From: Furfurilactobacillus rossiae DSM 15814
GTDB lineage: Bacteria; Bacillota; Bacilli; Lactobacillales; Lactobacillaceae
Assembly: GCF_000428925.1 (NCBI RefSeq)
Contig: NZ_AUAW01000004.1
Coordinates: 62,001 to 126,000, forward strand
DNA: 64,000 nucleotides
Reading direction: 5' to 3'
Position 1 is the stretch's first letter. Each line of letters opens with the position of its first letter. Position numbers and translations under genes: made by a program. Of the stretch, positions 43,171 through 51,590 are shown one piece after another. The notes below the pieces were generated by a model that saw only the letters and a list, made by a program, of their open reading frames with translations, did not search any database and was not told where the DNA came from.

Positions 43171-44488
43171 ACTAAGAAATGGTTTATTACCGGTCGCACT
43201 AACGTTGCTGATCGGACTCAGTATTGTTTTATCACTACTAATTTGGATTAATCCGGCCCGCTTTGATCGTGCTAGGACCGCTACGTCATCGACCCGGTCG
43301 ACTCATTCAACAGTATCGACACGTTCCATTGACGATATTTACTTGCCAACGCAGGTAATCGTGACGGATTCGCATGGACACGCTGAATCAATTTATAATC
43401 CCAAAATCAATTTGGTCACCACCGTTAAAAACGAAGTTAAGAATTGGCGCATGACGAATTTTCGCAAGGTTAGTCAAAAGGATAAAGATGCCTATCAAAA
43501 ATTGTTGAATCAAAAGAACACGGTGCAGTTAAGTTACGCAGACAATATTGGCCGCTCCATTTTTAACAGTTCTTATGATCAACGATTGCTTATGTCGCCT
43601 ACCGCTAAGTTCTCACGGATTTTGTTTTCAACGACTAAGCCAGGTGAACTGTACCTGCTAAATGACAACGATCTAACGATTTATAAAATTAGTGTTTCCA
43701 AACAGCAATTAAGCAAGGTTCGTCATGTGATTGCCGAGGGTGACAAACGCTATCCAGTTGAGCAAATTACGTCAAAGGATCATACGCTAACTTACTATAC
43801 TAATGAGGTTCATATTCCTAAGTACAGTTACCTTATTGGTGAACAGAGTGCTAACTTTTTTGTTACGTCGTTACTGAATTCTGGAGAGGCCACTTCCGTC
43901 AGTGTCCAGCGTCATGATGGTCACACGATTTATTTTGACGGTGCGTACAAACGGATGACTGTGAACGATAAGACGGGCGCGGTCATGTTTGAAAACTACA
44001 ACGCCAAGAATTCAATTTCTCGCGATTTAGGCAGAAACCTAAAGACTTCGTTTACTGGATTGAGCAGTACGGGCATGCCGTTAGATTCAGTGCGGTATTT
44101 TGACAATGAAAACAATGGTCGGGAAGTAACCTACCGTTCGTTTGTCGAAGGATTCCCAATCTTTAATCAAACGGATTTTGGCGCTGTTCAGGTCAAAAAC
44201 AAAAAGTCTGGTACCGAAGAAATTGACTTTACGTTGACCAATCTTCAGGTGCCACTGCCAACAGATTCTAATAGTAACGTGACGTTGCCAGCAACATCGA
44301 CGGTGATGGCACAACTTGAGGCTGCTGGTATTTCGAAAAACAAAATTAAAGATATTGTGCTCGGCTATCAATGGGAAAATAATTACGATTCCAAACAAGT
44401 TGTGGATCTACAACCGACTTATTACGTTTACACGAGTGGTAAGTGGCAACTATATACGGATTTGCTTAACGGCGGCGGCACACAGTAG
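43160..44488 (+). CDS. walH: WalK accessory protein WalH (YycH)
   Basis: Membrane-anchored extracellular regulator of WalK, 442 residues. ATG 43160 has GAGGAGG nine bases upstream; ATG 43151 touches it. One N-terminal helix (LLPVALTLLIGLSIVLSLLIW, about residues 8-28), then a long YycH-type outer region. Overlaps the walK end by 11 nt. Confidence 0.93.
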   Translation: MWTRLRNGLLPVALTLLIGLSIVLSLLIWINPARFDRARTATSSTRSTHSTVSTRSIDDIYLPTQVIVTDSHGHAESIYNPKINLVTTVKNEVKNWRMTNFRKVSQKDKDAYQKLLNQKNTVQLSYADNIGRSIFNSSYDQRLLMSPTAKFSRILFSTTKPGELYLLNDNDLTIYKISVSKQQLSKVRHVIAEGDKRYPVEQITSKDHTLTYYTNEVHIPKYSYLIGEQSANFFVTSLLNSGEATSVSVQRHDGHTIYFDGAYKRMTVNDKTGAVMFENYNAKNSISRDLGRNLKTSFTGLSSTGMPLDSVRYFDNENNGREVTYRSFVEGFPIFNQTDFGAVQVKNKKSGTEEIDFTLTNLQVPLPTDSNSNVTLPATSTVMAQLEAAGISKNKIKDIVLGYQWENNYDSKQVVDLQPTYYVYTSGKWQLYTDLLNGGGTQ

Positions 44489-44502
44489 GAGGGAGGGGCA
44501 GT

Positions 44503-45408
44503 ATGGATTTTCGCAGAATTCAATGGATTTTTATTGTGGCCTTTGTAGCCATTAATACTTTTTTGTTTGTAACTTGGCAGAAGAGTGATTCAACCGTAAC
44601 GGAATCCTCACAACGAAACGCGAATAATGCGACCACCATTCTTCGTGAAATGAAAAATGATGGCATTACGTTTACTACTCCCTCGTCTAAAGAGGCAGAA
44701 GGTTATTATGTATCCGCAAAGTCTGGCCTCTCACGTTTGCGCGCAGGTGTTGATAATTTAACCTACCAGGATCTCCGTTTTAACGCTACTGAAATGACCA
44801 GCTATCTGCATCAGACATTGACGGTTAGTCCTAAAAAGCCACAAACGCAATTGAACCGGTTTGTTAAGAGCAATGCCAACGTCACCGCTGGAGATGAATA
44901 TGTTTATAGCGCGGAACTTTCTAAAGTTTCTGCCAACGAAGTAGTCTATGTTCAGAAAGTTCCCTCCGGCACGATTATGGCGCCTTCTGGTCAATTACGT
45001 TTCCGCATCGGTGCTAAAAATCAGGTGATCAGTTACACACAGAGTTATGTAATTCAGGCCGAACCACTTCGCGAAAAAACAACCACCATCAGCCAACAAA
45101 AGGCATTGATTTGGTTATACCAGTACAATGAGTTACCAAACAGTACGAAGGTGTTGTGGTCTAAACTAGCTTACTCACGTTTGCTGCGCGTATCGGATAA
45201 TAACGTTTATGTGCCAACTTGGTTTATTGCCCTGAAGTCGAAGAATACGGATAACGTGGTCATCAAACGAGTCAACGCGTTTACCGGCGCTGTTATGAAA
45301 TCGACAGATTCAACAACTCAGGTGACTAATAGCAGCAGTTCCTCAAGTAGCAGTACATCAAGCATTACCGTGGATAATGAAGATGACACAGCGACTAGCG
45401 GAAATTAA
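44503..45408 (+). CDS. walI: WalK accessory protein WalI (YycI)
   Basis: 301 residues: one N-terminal helix (WIFIVAFVAINTFLFVTW, residues 7-24), outer YycH/YycI domain, and a Ser-rich and acidic C-terminal tail (SSSSSSSTSS). Works with WalH to modulate WalK. ATG 44503 follows GGAGGGAGGGG. Confidence 0.93.
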   Translation: MDFRRIQWIFIVAFVAINTFLFVTWQKSDSTVTESSQRNANNATTILREMKNDGITFTTPSSKEAEGYYVSAKSGLSRLRAGVDNLTYQDLRFNATEMTSYLHQTLTVSPKKPQTQLNRFVKSNANVTAGDEYVYSAELSKVSANEVVYVQKVPSGTIMAPSGQLRFRIGAKNQVISYTQSYVIQAEPLREKTTTISQQKALIWLYQYNELPNSTKVLWSKLAYSRLLRVSDNNVYVPTWFIALKSKNTDNVVIKRVNAFTGAVMKSTDSTTQVTNSSSSSSSSTSSITVDNEDDTATSGN

Positions 45409-45425
45409 AATATGATTGCAGCACT

Positions 45426-45470
45426 AAAACTACCACGCATTTCATGTTACGATGAGTGGTAGTTTTTATT
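45426..45470 (+). terminator. Terminator between walI and walJ
   Basis: AAACTACCAC (45427-45436) pairs with GTGGTAGTTT (45456-45465), then TTATTT. It ends the walRKHI transcript before walJ. Confidence 0.82.
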
Positions 45471-45496
45471 TGGACATAAATAATGGAGATGGCTCT

Positions 45497-46342
45497 GTGA
45501 TTGATTTAAGTAATCCGCATTCCTTAAACGCAGTATCTACAGATACTGACGAAATGAAGATTAGTGTGCTGGCCAGCGGGAGTACTGGCAACACAACATA
45601 TATCGAAACGCCCACGCATAAGGTCTTAGTCGATGCCGGACTCTCCGGGAAAAAGATTAATGAACTAATGCATCAAATTGGGCGTGATTTGAACGATGTC
45701 GACAGCTTATTTGTGACGCACGAACATACAGACCATTCTAAAAGTGTTGGTGTTTTGGCGCGGAAATATGGCATTAACGTGTATGCAAACGAAAAAACGT
45801 GGGATGCTATTTCTGGCAAGGTTGGTAAAATTCCGTTGGACCAAAAGTTTGATCTTGAGGCTGGTGAAATTCAGTCAATGGGTGACTTGGATGTTCAAAG
45901 TTTTCCAGTTTCACACGACGCTGTGGATCCTCAATTTTACGAATTACATTCTAATGGGAAGTCATTTGTGATTTTAACAGATACCGGTTATGTGTCTGAA
46001 CGAATGGCTGGTGTGATTAAAAACGCGGATGCCTATCTATTTGAATGTAATCACGATATGGAAATGTTGCGAATGGGCGGGTATCCGTGGCCACTAAAGC
46101 AACGGATTTTGAGTGACACGGGTCACTTATCCAATGAAGATGGTGCTAATGCCTTGATGCAGGTATTGGGAAACCGGACCAAACGAATTTTCCTTGGACA
46201 CTTGAGTAAAGAAAACAACATGAAAACGTTGGCGCACTTAACGGTTGCGTCCATGATGGAAGAACATGATTTTGGTGTTGAACACGATTTCCGTATTTTG
46301 GATACGGACCCTGATTCGGCAACTAATCTGATGACTTTGTAA
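45497..46342 (+). CDS. walJ: Metallo-beta-lactamase fold protein WalJ (YycJ)
   Basis: MBL-fold nuclease-like protein linked to WalRK, DNA-end processing and cell division. 281 residues from GTG 45497 (TGGAGAT, 7 nt upstream); most homologs start at MKISVLASGSTGN (ATG 45555), so a 19-residue N-terminal extension is possible. Metal motif THEHTDHSKSVG, LTDTGYVS, ECNHD, and SDTGHLSNED are seen. Separated from walI by a terminator, so it probably has its own promoter. Confidence 0.92.
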   Translation: MIDLSNPHSLNAVSTDTDEMKISVLASGSTGNTTYIETPTHKVLVDAGLSGKKINELMHQIGRDLNDVDSLFVTHEHTDHSKSVGVLARKYGINVYANEKTWDAISGKVGKIPLDQKFDLEAGEIQSMGDLDVQSFPVSHDAVDPQFYELHSNGKSFVILTDTGYVSERMAGVIKNADAYLFECNHDMEMLRMGGYPWPLKQRILSDTGHLSNEDGANALMQVLGNRTKRIFLGHLSKENNMKTLAHLTVASMMEEHDFGVEHDFRILDTDPDSATNLMTL

Positions 46343-46347
46343 TAAGA

Positions 46348-46363
46348 TGTTTCACGTGTGACA
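46348..46363. other. Weak parS-like site
   Basis: TGTTTCACGTGTGACA agrees with the parS consensus TGTTTCACGTGAAACA at 14 of 16 positions, intergenic after walJ. Confidence 0.45.
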
Positions 46364-46365
46364 CT

Positions 46366-46421
46366 AAAACAGCTATCAATCCAATGGCGGCCTGCCAAGG
46401 ACTGATAGCTGTTTTATTTTT
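46366..46421. terminator. Bidirectional terminator after walJ
   Basis: AAAACAGCTATCA (46366-46378) pairs with TGATAGCTGTTTT (46403-46415), then ATTTTTG. It also serves the convergent TetR gene. Confidence 0.82.
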
Positions 46422-46430
46422 GTTTGGACC

Positions 46431-47072
46431 CTATTTTTGATTTAAAGAATTGTTGAAGAAACCATCGAGATAATCTGTAACGGTTTGCCTAATAAGTGGC
46501 AGTTTACTTTCAGGAAATATAAATTTTAGTGATAGATCCGTGTTAATGAAAAATCCTAAAACAAGCGCATTAATGGCACTAAAAAGATTGGCCATTTGCT
46601 GCGGAACAATGCCTGGCAAATGTTGACTTATATTGACGGCCAAATCAGTGCTTGATTGTGACAAATTTGAATTAACCAATTCGAGAGTTTTAGCGTCCGC
46701 TCCAGGATTAAGAACCGTTGTTCGAATAGCCATAAGTCTCAAATAGGTTAAAAAAAGTTTTGTGTCAAACAGTGAGGATACTGAATCGATGATAATTTTT
46801 TTAAATTCGTCAGTTGACATGTCTGCGGTAGCGTTAAATGTTGTGGAAAAAACGCTAATATACTGAGAAAACTTAGTGTTCAGCAAACTGAGAAATAATG
46901 CTTCTTTTGTTGGATAATAATTAAAAATAGTACCTTTACTGAGATCACAATGCTGAGCAATATCGCTCATAGTAATTTGATTGTAGTCATTATGATCGAA
47001 AAGCTCAGCTGCAGTTGTTAAAATTTTCTCGGCCCGCTGATTTTTTTGAGCAGCCGTTTTTGCGGTTTTCAT
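46431..47072 (-). CDS. TetR/AcrR-family regulator
   Basis: 213 residues. N-terminal helix-turn-helix ITMSDIAQHCDLSKGTIFNYYPTKEALFL (about residues 35-63). Start overlaps the stop of the upstream SDR gene by 4 nt, so the two form an operon (SDR first). It probably represses that operon through the palindrome at 48031-48067. Confidence 0.88.
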   Translation of the reverse strand: MKTAKTAAQKNQRAEKILTTAAELFDHNDYNQITMSDIAQHCDLSKGTIFNYYPTKEALFLSLLNTKFSQYISVFSTTFNATADMSTDEFKKIIIDSVSSLFDTKLFLTYLRLMAIRTTVLNPGADAKTLELVNSNLSQSSTDLAVNISQHLPGIVPQQMANLFSAINALVLGFFINTDLSLKFIFPESKLPLIRQTVTDYLDGFFNNSLNQK

Positions 47073-48013
47073 AGTTTGGTACCTCCAAACATTTTACCAT
47101 AGTGTACGTCCGTTAATTGTTCAGAAACAGACCAAAGCCGACGAGCAACAGTTGGATCTTCGGCGCGAGGTGCTTTTGCGATGCCGGGCCAGCCCCACAT
47201 TTCTAGAAAGCCAGTTGGACCATAGAAATTGCCATCCTCGGCTTGATCACTCGTTGCGGCAAACAATGTTGATAATGCTCCTTTTTCTGCGGGCATCAAA
47301 AAGCGATGTGTAATGTCTAAAAAGAAACGGTTGAAGTTATGTTCGCCGGCTCCACGGGACAGGTTGGTTCGGGCACCGCCAGGATGAGCAGCAAAACTGT
47401 GCAGTCCCCAGCCATTTTCGTCACTGAGCCGCTGCAATTCTTTGGCGAAGATAACATCGGCCAGCTTTGCCTGACTATAGGCACTGACTGGCGTATATCT
47501 TTTTTCTGATTGTAGGTTTTGGAAATTAATTCGACCACCTTTTTGAGCAATGCTACTAATTGTAACAATTCTAGGATTTTTAGACTTTCTCAATAGTGGA
47601 AGCATGAGACCGGTGAGCGCAAATGGACCTAGAAAATCTGTTCCAAATTGTTTTTCGAAACCGTCGATAGTCAACTGTCTGGTTGGTATTTCCATAACAC
47701 CGGCGTTGTTAATCAATACGTCAATGGATGACACTGTTTTTGAAAGGACTTCTACGAAATGGTGAATACTTTCCAGACTAGCAAGGTCGACAGGAATAAA
47801 CAAAAGTTTTCCAGTATGCGTGACTACGGATTTTTCGATGTCATTTAATACTTGCTGACCTTTTTTAGCACTGCGTCCCGCCATAATTATAGTTGCATCT
47901 TTTTCATAAAGTGCTTTTGTATCTGCTAGGCCAAGACCGCTAGTGGCCCCAGTAATCACGAATGTTTTATTCTTTTGATTACCCATTTCAGTTGTTGTCC
48001 ATCTTTGTTTCAT
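47069..48013 (-). CDS. Short-chain dehydrogenase/reductase, retinol dehydrogenase-like
   Basis: 314 residues. NAD(P)-binding TGATSGLG (residues 21-28), NNAGVMEIP and catalytic YSQAKLA. Clearly a paralog of the SDR at 36763-37686 (shared RW-T-x-x-x-IG/MGNQK opening, FGTDFLGPFALT, and C-terminal YGPTGFLEMWG). Substrate unknown; possibly detoxification of a carbonyl compound. ATG 48013 follows AGAAGG. Confidence 0.88.
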   Translation of the reverse strand: MKQRWTTTEMGNQKNKTFVITGATSGLGLADTKALYEKDATIIMAGRSAKKGQQVLNDIEKSVVTHTGKLLFIPVDLASLESIHHFVEVLSKTVSSIDVLINNAGVMEIPTRQLTIDGFEKQFGTDFLGPFALTGLMLPLLRKSKNPRIVTISSIAQKGGRINFQNLQSEKRYTPVSAYSQAKLADVIFAKELQRLSDENGWGLHSFAAHPGGARTNLSRGAGEHNFNRFFLDITHRFLMPAEKGALSTLFAATSDQAEDGNFYGPTGFLEMWGWPGIAKAPRAEDPTVARRLWSVSEQLTDVHYGKMFGGTKL

Positions 48014-48030
48014 ATGAGAACCTTCTTTTT

Positions 48031-48067
48031 AAAATGACTATCGGTCAATCTGACCAACAGTCATTTT
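48031..48067. promoter_or_regulatory. Nested palindromic operator of the SDR-tetR operon
   Basis: Perfect nested palindrome centred at 48049: outer arms AAAATGACT (48031-48039) and AGTCATTTT (48059-48067), inner arms GGTCA (48043-48047) and TGACC (48051-48055). It covers the end of the -10 and the start region. This double-dyad form suits cooperative TetR-family dimers. Confidence 0.75.
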
Positions 48068-48090
48068 AAATCAAAATAAAGTATTGTCAA
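48063..48090 (-). promoter_or_regulatory. Promoter of the SDR-tetR operon
   Basis: On the minus strand: -35 TTGACA (48090-48085), 16-nt spacer, -10 TAAAAT (48068-48063), which overlaps the operator palindrome. Confidence 0.75.
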
Positions 48091-48101
48091 TATCTAAATA
48101 A

Positions 48102-48127
48102 AAAACATCGCAAAGATGCGATGTTTT
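48102..48127 (-). terminator. Terminator of the ThrE gene
   Basis: AAAACATCGC (48102-48111) pairs with GCGATGTTTT (48118-48127); a T-rich tract follows on the minus strand. Confidence 0.8.
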
Positions 48128-48204
48128 ACAAGTCAGTATTAAATTTCGGATTACTTCAGCATGGTTTGGATGGCAACGTAAGGGAAATGCCCATAGGTTC
48201 ATAC

Positions 48205-49560
48205 CTAGTCGAAATGTCGCCAACTCTTATCTAAGATAGCTCGAGCAACAAACAATCCTAATGGCAGGAACATAATAATCAAAATCGCTTTTGTTAGCCA
48301 CAGGGAGCCAACTGCAATTTGATTACTCCCAATATTAAAGACGGCCCGATAAATGTACAAGCCAGGAACCATGATCACAATCGAAGGTACGGTCAAAGAA
48401 ATTCGTGGGTAACCATTGAACCGATTAACCACTGAAGCAATCAAACCCGCTACAAGTGCACCAAAGAATGCGGCCGATGCCGGTGGAATGTTAGTCAGTT
48501 CGACCAGTTCTAGACGAAGGGTGTTTGCAACCGCACCGATTAGGCCAGCAGTGATTGCCATTTTCTGAGAACTGTTAAACATGATTGAGAACCCGTAGAC
48601 CCCGAAAAAACTGGCTGGCAAACGTAATAGCATTAACACTAATGGAGATAATCCAAGGGGCAAGAAGTTGGCAGGTTTAAATCCAAAGATTGTGGCCACT
48701 AACCAACCGACTAATGTTGCGACCAGCGTGATCATGATTGCGTAGGCTAGCCGTTCCAGACCAGAACGCATGTCTAGCTTAGAAATATCCAGCATGCTGG
48801 TAATAAACGGAAATCCTGGAATAACGAAGAGGAGCGCGCCAATATAGCCGGCTTCGTGTAGCGCCAAAACATGGAAATACATTTCGAAAATTCGGAAAGC
48901 AAACATGTAAGTTAGACAAGCAACGGCGACACTAACCGCAATACTAGCAATTACTGTGATGGAATGTTTACCCATCAGGGCGCGAATAAAATTGCCTAGG
49001 CCAGCGCCAATGAAGGTACAGATCATTTCAGGAATACCGCCACCTAGCAAAAAGATAAATGACGCACAGGCAATTGCGGCGGCTAAACCAGAAACTAATG
49101 GTGAATATTGTTTCGGTCGTTGTTGAACCTTATCAATGAACTGATGAATTTTCTTAACGGGTAAGAACGAGAAATCATTATTAAAGTTCTTGACCATTTC
49201 CTCTAGAATGTTTAATTTGTCGGTGTTAACGCCTGTGCTAGGCAACGACAACACTTGTGTGTAACTGTGCTCATCGCTGAAACAGGTGTACGAAATTGAG
49301 ATCAAACTGATGTCAGCAGAACAGGTCAGTTTTAAAGATCTAGCAACGGTGTTCATGGCTTCTCTGACCCGCCAAGCTCCAGTGCCACAGGACAGCATTG
49401 TGATGCCGATTCGTCCTACAATGGAGGCTCGTTCTTGCAAACTGGCGTTGCGGGCTTCAACATCACTATCTTCAATCAAATCTTTCCACGGAATTTTCAT
49501 GTGATGCCGTTTTGATAGCGGCATCTCAGATGTAGAACCCGTATGATTATCTTTATCCAT
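48205..49560 (-). CDS. Threonine/serine exporter family protein (ThrE)
   Basis: 451 residues from ATG 49560 (GGGGGAAAG); the ATG at 49572 lacks a site. The N-terminal about 160 residues are the ThrE (DUF1212) soluble/first domain (ITMLSCGTGAWRVREAMNTVARSL), followed by about ten membrane helices, including the second ThrE domain. One-chain ThrE exporters move threonine/serine or related amino acids out of the cell. Last gene in its direction. Confidence 0.88.
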   Translation of the reverse strand: MDKDNHTGSTSEMPLSKRHHMKIPWKDLIEDSDVEARNASLQERASIVGRIGITMLSCGTGAWRVREAMNTVARSLKLTCSADISLISISYTCFSDEHSYTQVLSLPSTGVNTDKLNILEEMVKNFNNDFSFLPVKKIHQFIDKVQQRPKQYSPLVSGLAAAIACASFIFLLGGGIPEMICTFIGAGLGNFIRALMGKHSITVIASIAVSVAVACLTYMFAFRIFEMYFHVLALHEAGYIGALLFVIPGFPFITSMLDISKLDMRSGLERLAYAIMITLVATLVGWLVATIFGFKPANFLPLGLSPLVLMLLRLPASFFGVYGFSIMFNSSQKMAITAGLIGAVANTLRLELVELTNIPPASAAFFGALVAGLIASVVNRFNGYPRISLTVPSIVIMVPGLYIYRAVFNIGSNQIAVGSLWLTKAILIIMFLPLGLFVARAILDKSWRHFD

Positions 49561-49683
49561 GCTTTCCCCCATAATGACTGAAATAATTCAGATATAGTTT
49601 TAATTATGCCAGTATTGCTTTAATCTGCAACTTTTTCCGAGAGTAATGTGACAAAAATACTGTCGTGTAAATAAAAGATGAAC

Positions 49684-49699
49684 CGTTCCACGTGAAACA
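49684..49699. other. parS-like ParB binding site
   Basis: CGTTCCACGTGAAACA matches the parS consensus TGTTCCACGTGAAACA at 15 of 16 positions, in the gap between ThrE and the HAD gene. Confidence 0.72.
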
Positions 49700-49703
49700 A
49701 ATA

Positions 49704-49741
49704 CCGACTTAGCCAAATTGAAATTAGTTTGGCTAAGTCGG
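49704..49741 (-). terminator. Hairpin after the HAD gene
   Basis: CCGACTTAGCCAAA (49704-49717) and TTTGGCTAAGTCGG (49728-49741) form a perfect 14-bp stem. On the minus strand it is followed by TATTTGTTT, a weak T tract, so it may terminate the HAD transcript. It adjoins the parS-like site. Confidence 0.55.
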
Positions 49742-49813
49742 CGTTAAAAGTCATTCAATATATATTCTAGATTGATTTAAAAAAGTGAAGAAGGCAGGGG
49801 ATAATTAGTGCAC

Positions 49814-50449
49814 TTATTCCGGTAACACAATTTTCCGGAATTCAGCCACACTATGACACGTATAGTCAGGCTTTAACGCAGCCACTTTTTCTGGTTCGAT
49901 AATGCTGCCCCAAAGTGCGGCTGCAATCTTAATGTTAGCTGCGTGAGCGGACGTGATATCGCTTGGCGCATCACCGACGTAGAGAGCATCAGACGCATCA
50001 GTGCCAGTTTCTTTCAGGGCTTTGACAATATTTTCAGGTTTGTTAGGTCCTTTTGGAGAACCTGTCAGAATCATTTTGAAATCTTTTGTAAGTCCATATT
50101 GTTCAAGTGAAATGTCGGCGCTGGTGCGAGCTTTACCAGTAACAAGGATGTTTTGAAAACCGGCTCTGGCAGTGTCATCAAGTAATTGCCGAATGCCATC
50201 AAATGCTTTAGGAGCCATGTATTGCAGTTCTTTGTAGGCTTGCCAATAGGCGTGAATTCCTTCGTCGAAGTGATCAGGAATTAAAGCCTGAATCGTACCT
50301 TCTTCACTGGGACCAAACGTTGAGACAATTTCTTCATCAGAAATATCCCGATCTAAAAAAGGGGTTACCGCTTTTTTGAAAGCAGCGATGCAAATTGGCA
50401 ATGTGTCGCCGATTGTACCGTCAAAGTCATAGATTAAAGTTTTATACAT
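49814..50449 (-). CDS. HAD-family phosphatase, phosphoglycolate phosphatase-like
   Basis: 211 residues. Haloacid dehalogenase motifs: nucleophile DFDGT (residues 8-12), LVTGKA, and YVGDAPSDITSAHAA; a helical cap lies at about 15-85. Small-phosphate or nucleotide phosphatase (Gph/PpaX group); the substrate is not defined. ATG 50449 follows TGGAGG. Confidence 0.85.
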   Translation of the reverse strand: MYKTLIYDFDGTIGDTLPICIAAFKKAVTPFLDRDISDEEIVSTFGPSEEGTIQALIPDHFDEGIHAYWQAYKELQYMAPKAFDGIRQLLDDTARAGFQNILVTGKARTSADISLEQYGLTKDFKMILTGSPKGPNKPENIVKALKETGTDASDALYVGDAPSDITSAHAANIKIAAALWGSIIEPEKVAALKPDYTCHSVAEFRKIVLPE

Positions 50450-50690
50450 ATGAACCTCCAGTAGTGTTCGTTTGAAACAATCAGTACCATAAGTATACGT
50501 TACTCACTGTCAGGTTTCTAATTAGGTTAGATTGTAATCATCACTGAAAACTTTTTAAACCAGCTAGTTGCGAGCAAACTAACACTTCAGGTAAATTCAT
50601 GGCTAAGGTTACCCAAAAGTACCTACTTCACACATGAAGGTGAAGCCTGTAGACTGGTGAACAACTGATGATGGTTGAGGAGGTCTAAGA

Positions 50691-51083
50691 ATGGCAAAGA
50701 CATACAATATTGGGGTTGAAGCAACGTTAGAAGTGATTGGTGGTAAGTGGAAACCGATCATTTTGTGCCATTTGGGCAAGGGTCAACAACGCAGCAGTGA
50801 GTTACGACGTGAAATTCCTGACATTACGCAAAAAATGCTGACTCAACAACTGCGTGAGCTGGAAGGCGATGGCATCATCGTTCGCCATGTTCATGGCACG
50901 AAGGCGCCGTTCTGTGTGACGTATGATTTAACGGCGTTTGGCAAAACATTGGGTGGTATTCTGGTCCAAATGTCTGTGTGGGGCGAACGAAGAATTGAGC
51001 AGTTAAACGAAGCTGGCGAACCCGTTGAAATTTTAAATCCTGATCATAGCGGTTACGCAGATATTTTGAATCAAGTTGGTTAA
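50691..51083 (+). CDS. HxlR-family transcriptional regulator
   Basis: 130 residues, winged helix of the MarR/HxlR type: EVIGGKWKPIILCHLGKGQQR, ITQKMLTQQLRELEGDGIIVR and YDLTAFGKTLGGIL. ATG 50691 follows GAGGAGG. HxlR proteins often sense electrophiles or redox stress; the flavin oxidoreductase nearby fits such a role. An imperfect GGTTAC/AGTACC repeat (50607-50623) lies upstream. Confidence 0.88.
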   Translation: MAKTYNIGVEATLEVIGGKWKPIILCHLGKGQQRSSELRREIPDITQKMLTQQLRELEGDGIIVRHVHGTKAPFCVTYDLTAFGKTLGGILVQMSVWGERRIEQLNEAGEPVEILNPDHSGYADILNQVG

Positions 51084-51103
51084 ATTGAAATGGTTTTTGG
51101 AAG

Positions 51104-51131
51104 GCACTCAAAAGTGCCTTCTTTTTTTGTC
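51104..51131 (+). terminator. Intrinsic terminator
   Basis: AAGGCACT (51104-51111) pairs with AGTGCCTT (51116-51123), 4-nt loop, then CTTTTTTT. Confidence 0.88.
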
Positions 51132-51184
51132 CATGTAGAGTCAGTACACTAGCGTCATTCACTTGAAGAATTGGAGGATGGCTA

Positions 51185-51505
51185 ATGGGTGATGAAGATA
51201 AAGGGCTCCGTTATACAACCAGCGTATTAGCTGGCACATGTCGACCGTTGATTGTGACAGCACTGCTGGATGGTCCACAACCGCTATTGAATTTATATCA
51301 ACATTTACCGAAACGTAATTTGTGTTCGTTTGTCTTTCAACTATGTAGTTTATGGCGAAATGGTCTGATTCAACTCCGGTTGACGACACATCGGGGATTA
51401 AGCTGTCGGTTAACAAAAGCCGGTCAATCCACGCGGCCGTTTTTATTATTAATGGCTGAATGGGGTCAACATCGTCGAGAAGCAGCTACTGACAGATCAA
51501 TTTAA
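51185..51505 (+). CDS. Degenerate HxlR-like protein
   Basis: 106 residues. The alignment to its neighbour is visible (LAGTCRPLIVTALLDGPQPLL against IGGKWKPIILCHLGKGQQRS; FVFQLCSLWRNGLI against LTQQLRELEGDGII; RLTKAGQSTRP against DLTAFGKTLGG), but signature residues are lost and cysteines (about 19, 52, 58) are gained. Start ATG 51185 follows TTGGAGGATGG. Either a diverged sensor or a decaying copy. Confidence 0.6.
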   Translation: MGDEDKGLRYTTSVLAGTCRPLIVTALLDGPQPLLNLYQHLPKRNLCSFVFQLCSLWRNGLIQLRLTTHRGLSCRLTKAGQSTRPFLLLMAEWGQHRREAATDRSI

Positions 51506-51506
51506 T

Positions 51507-51522
51507 GGTACTAAAAAGTGCC
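51507..51522. promoter_or_regulatory. Candidate HxlR operator
   Basis: GGTACT-AAAA-AGTGCC, an inverted repeat with one mismatch and an A4 centre, lies between the degenerate regulator and the flavin oxidoreductase. HxlR-type sites of the YodB kind have TACT/AGTA arms around an AT core. Confidence 0.5.
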
Positions 51523-51590
51523 TTATTTCAGTTTTAGATGGCAGCCATTAAACTATGAATCATTCAAGAAGACAGAGGGAGAGAAAAGTT

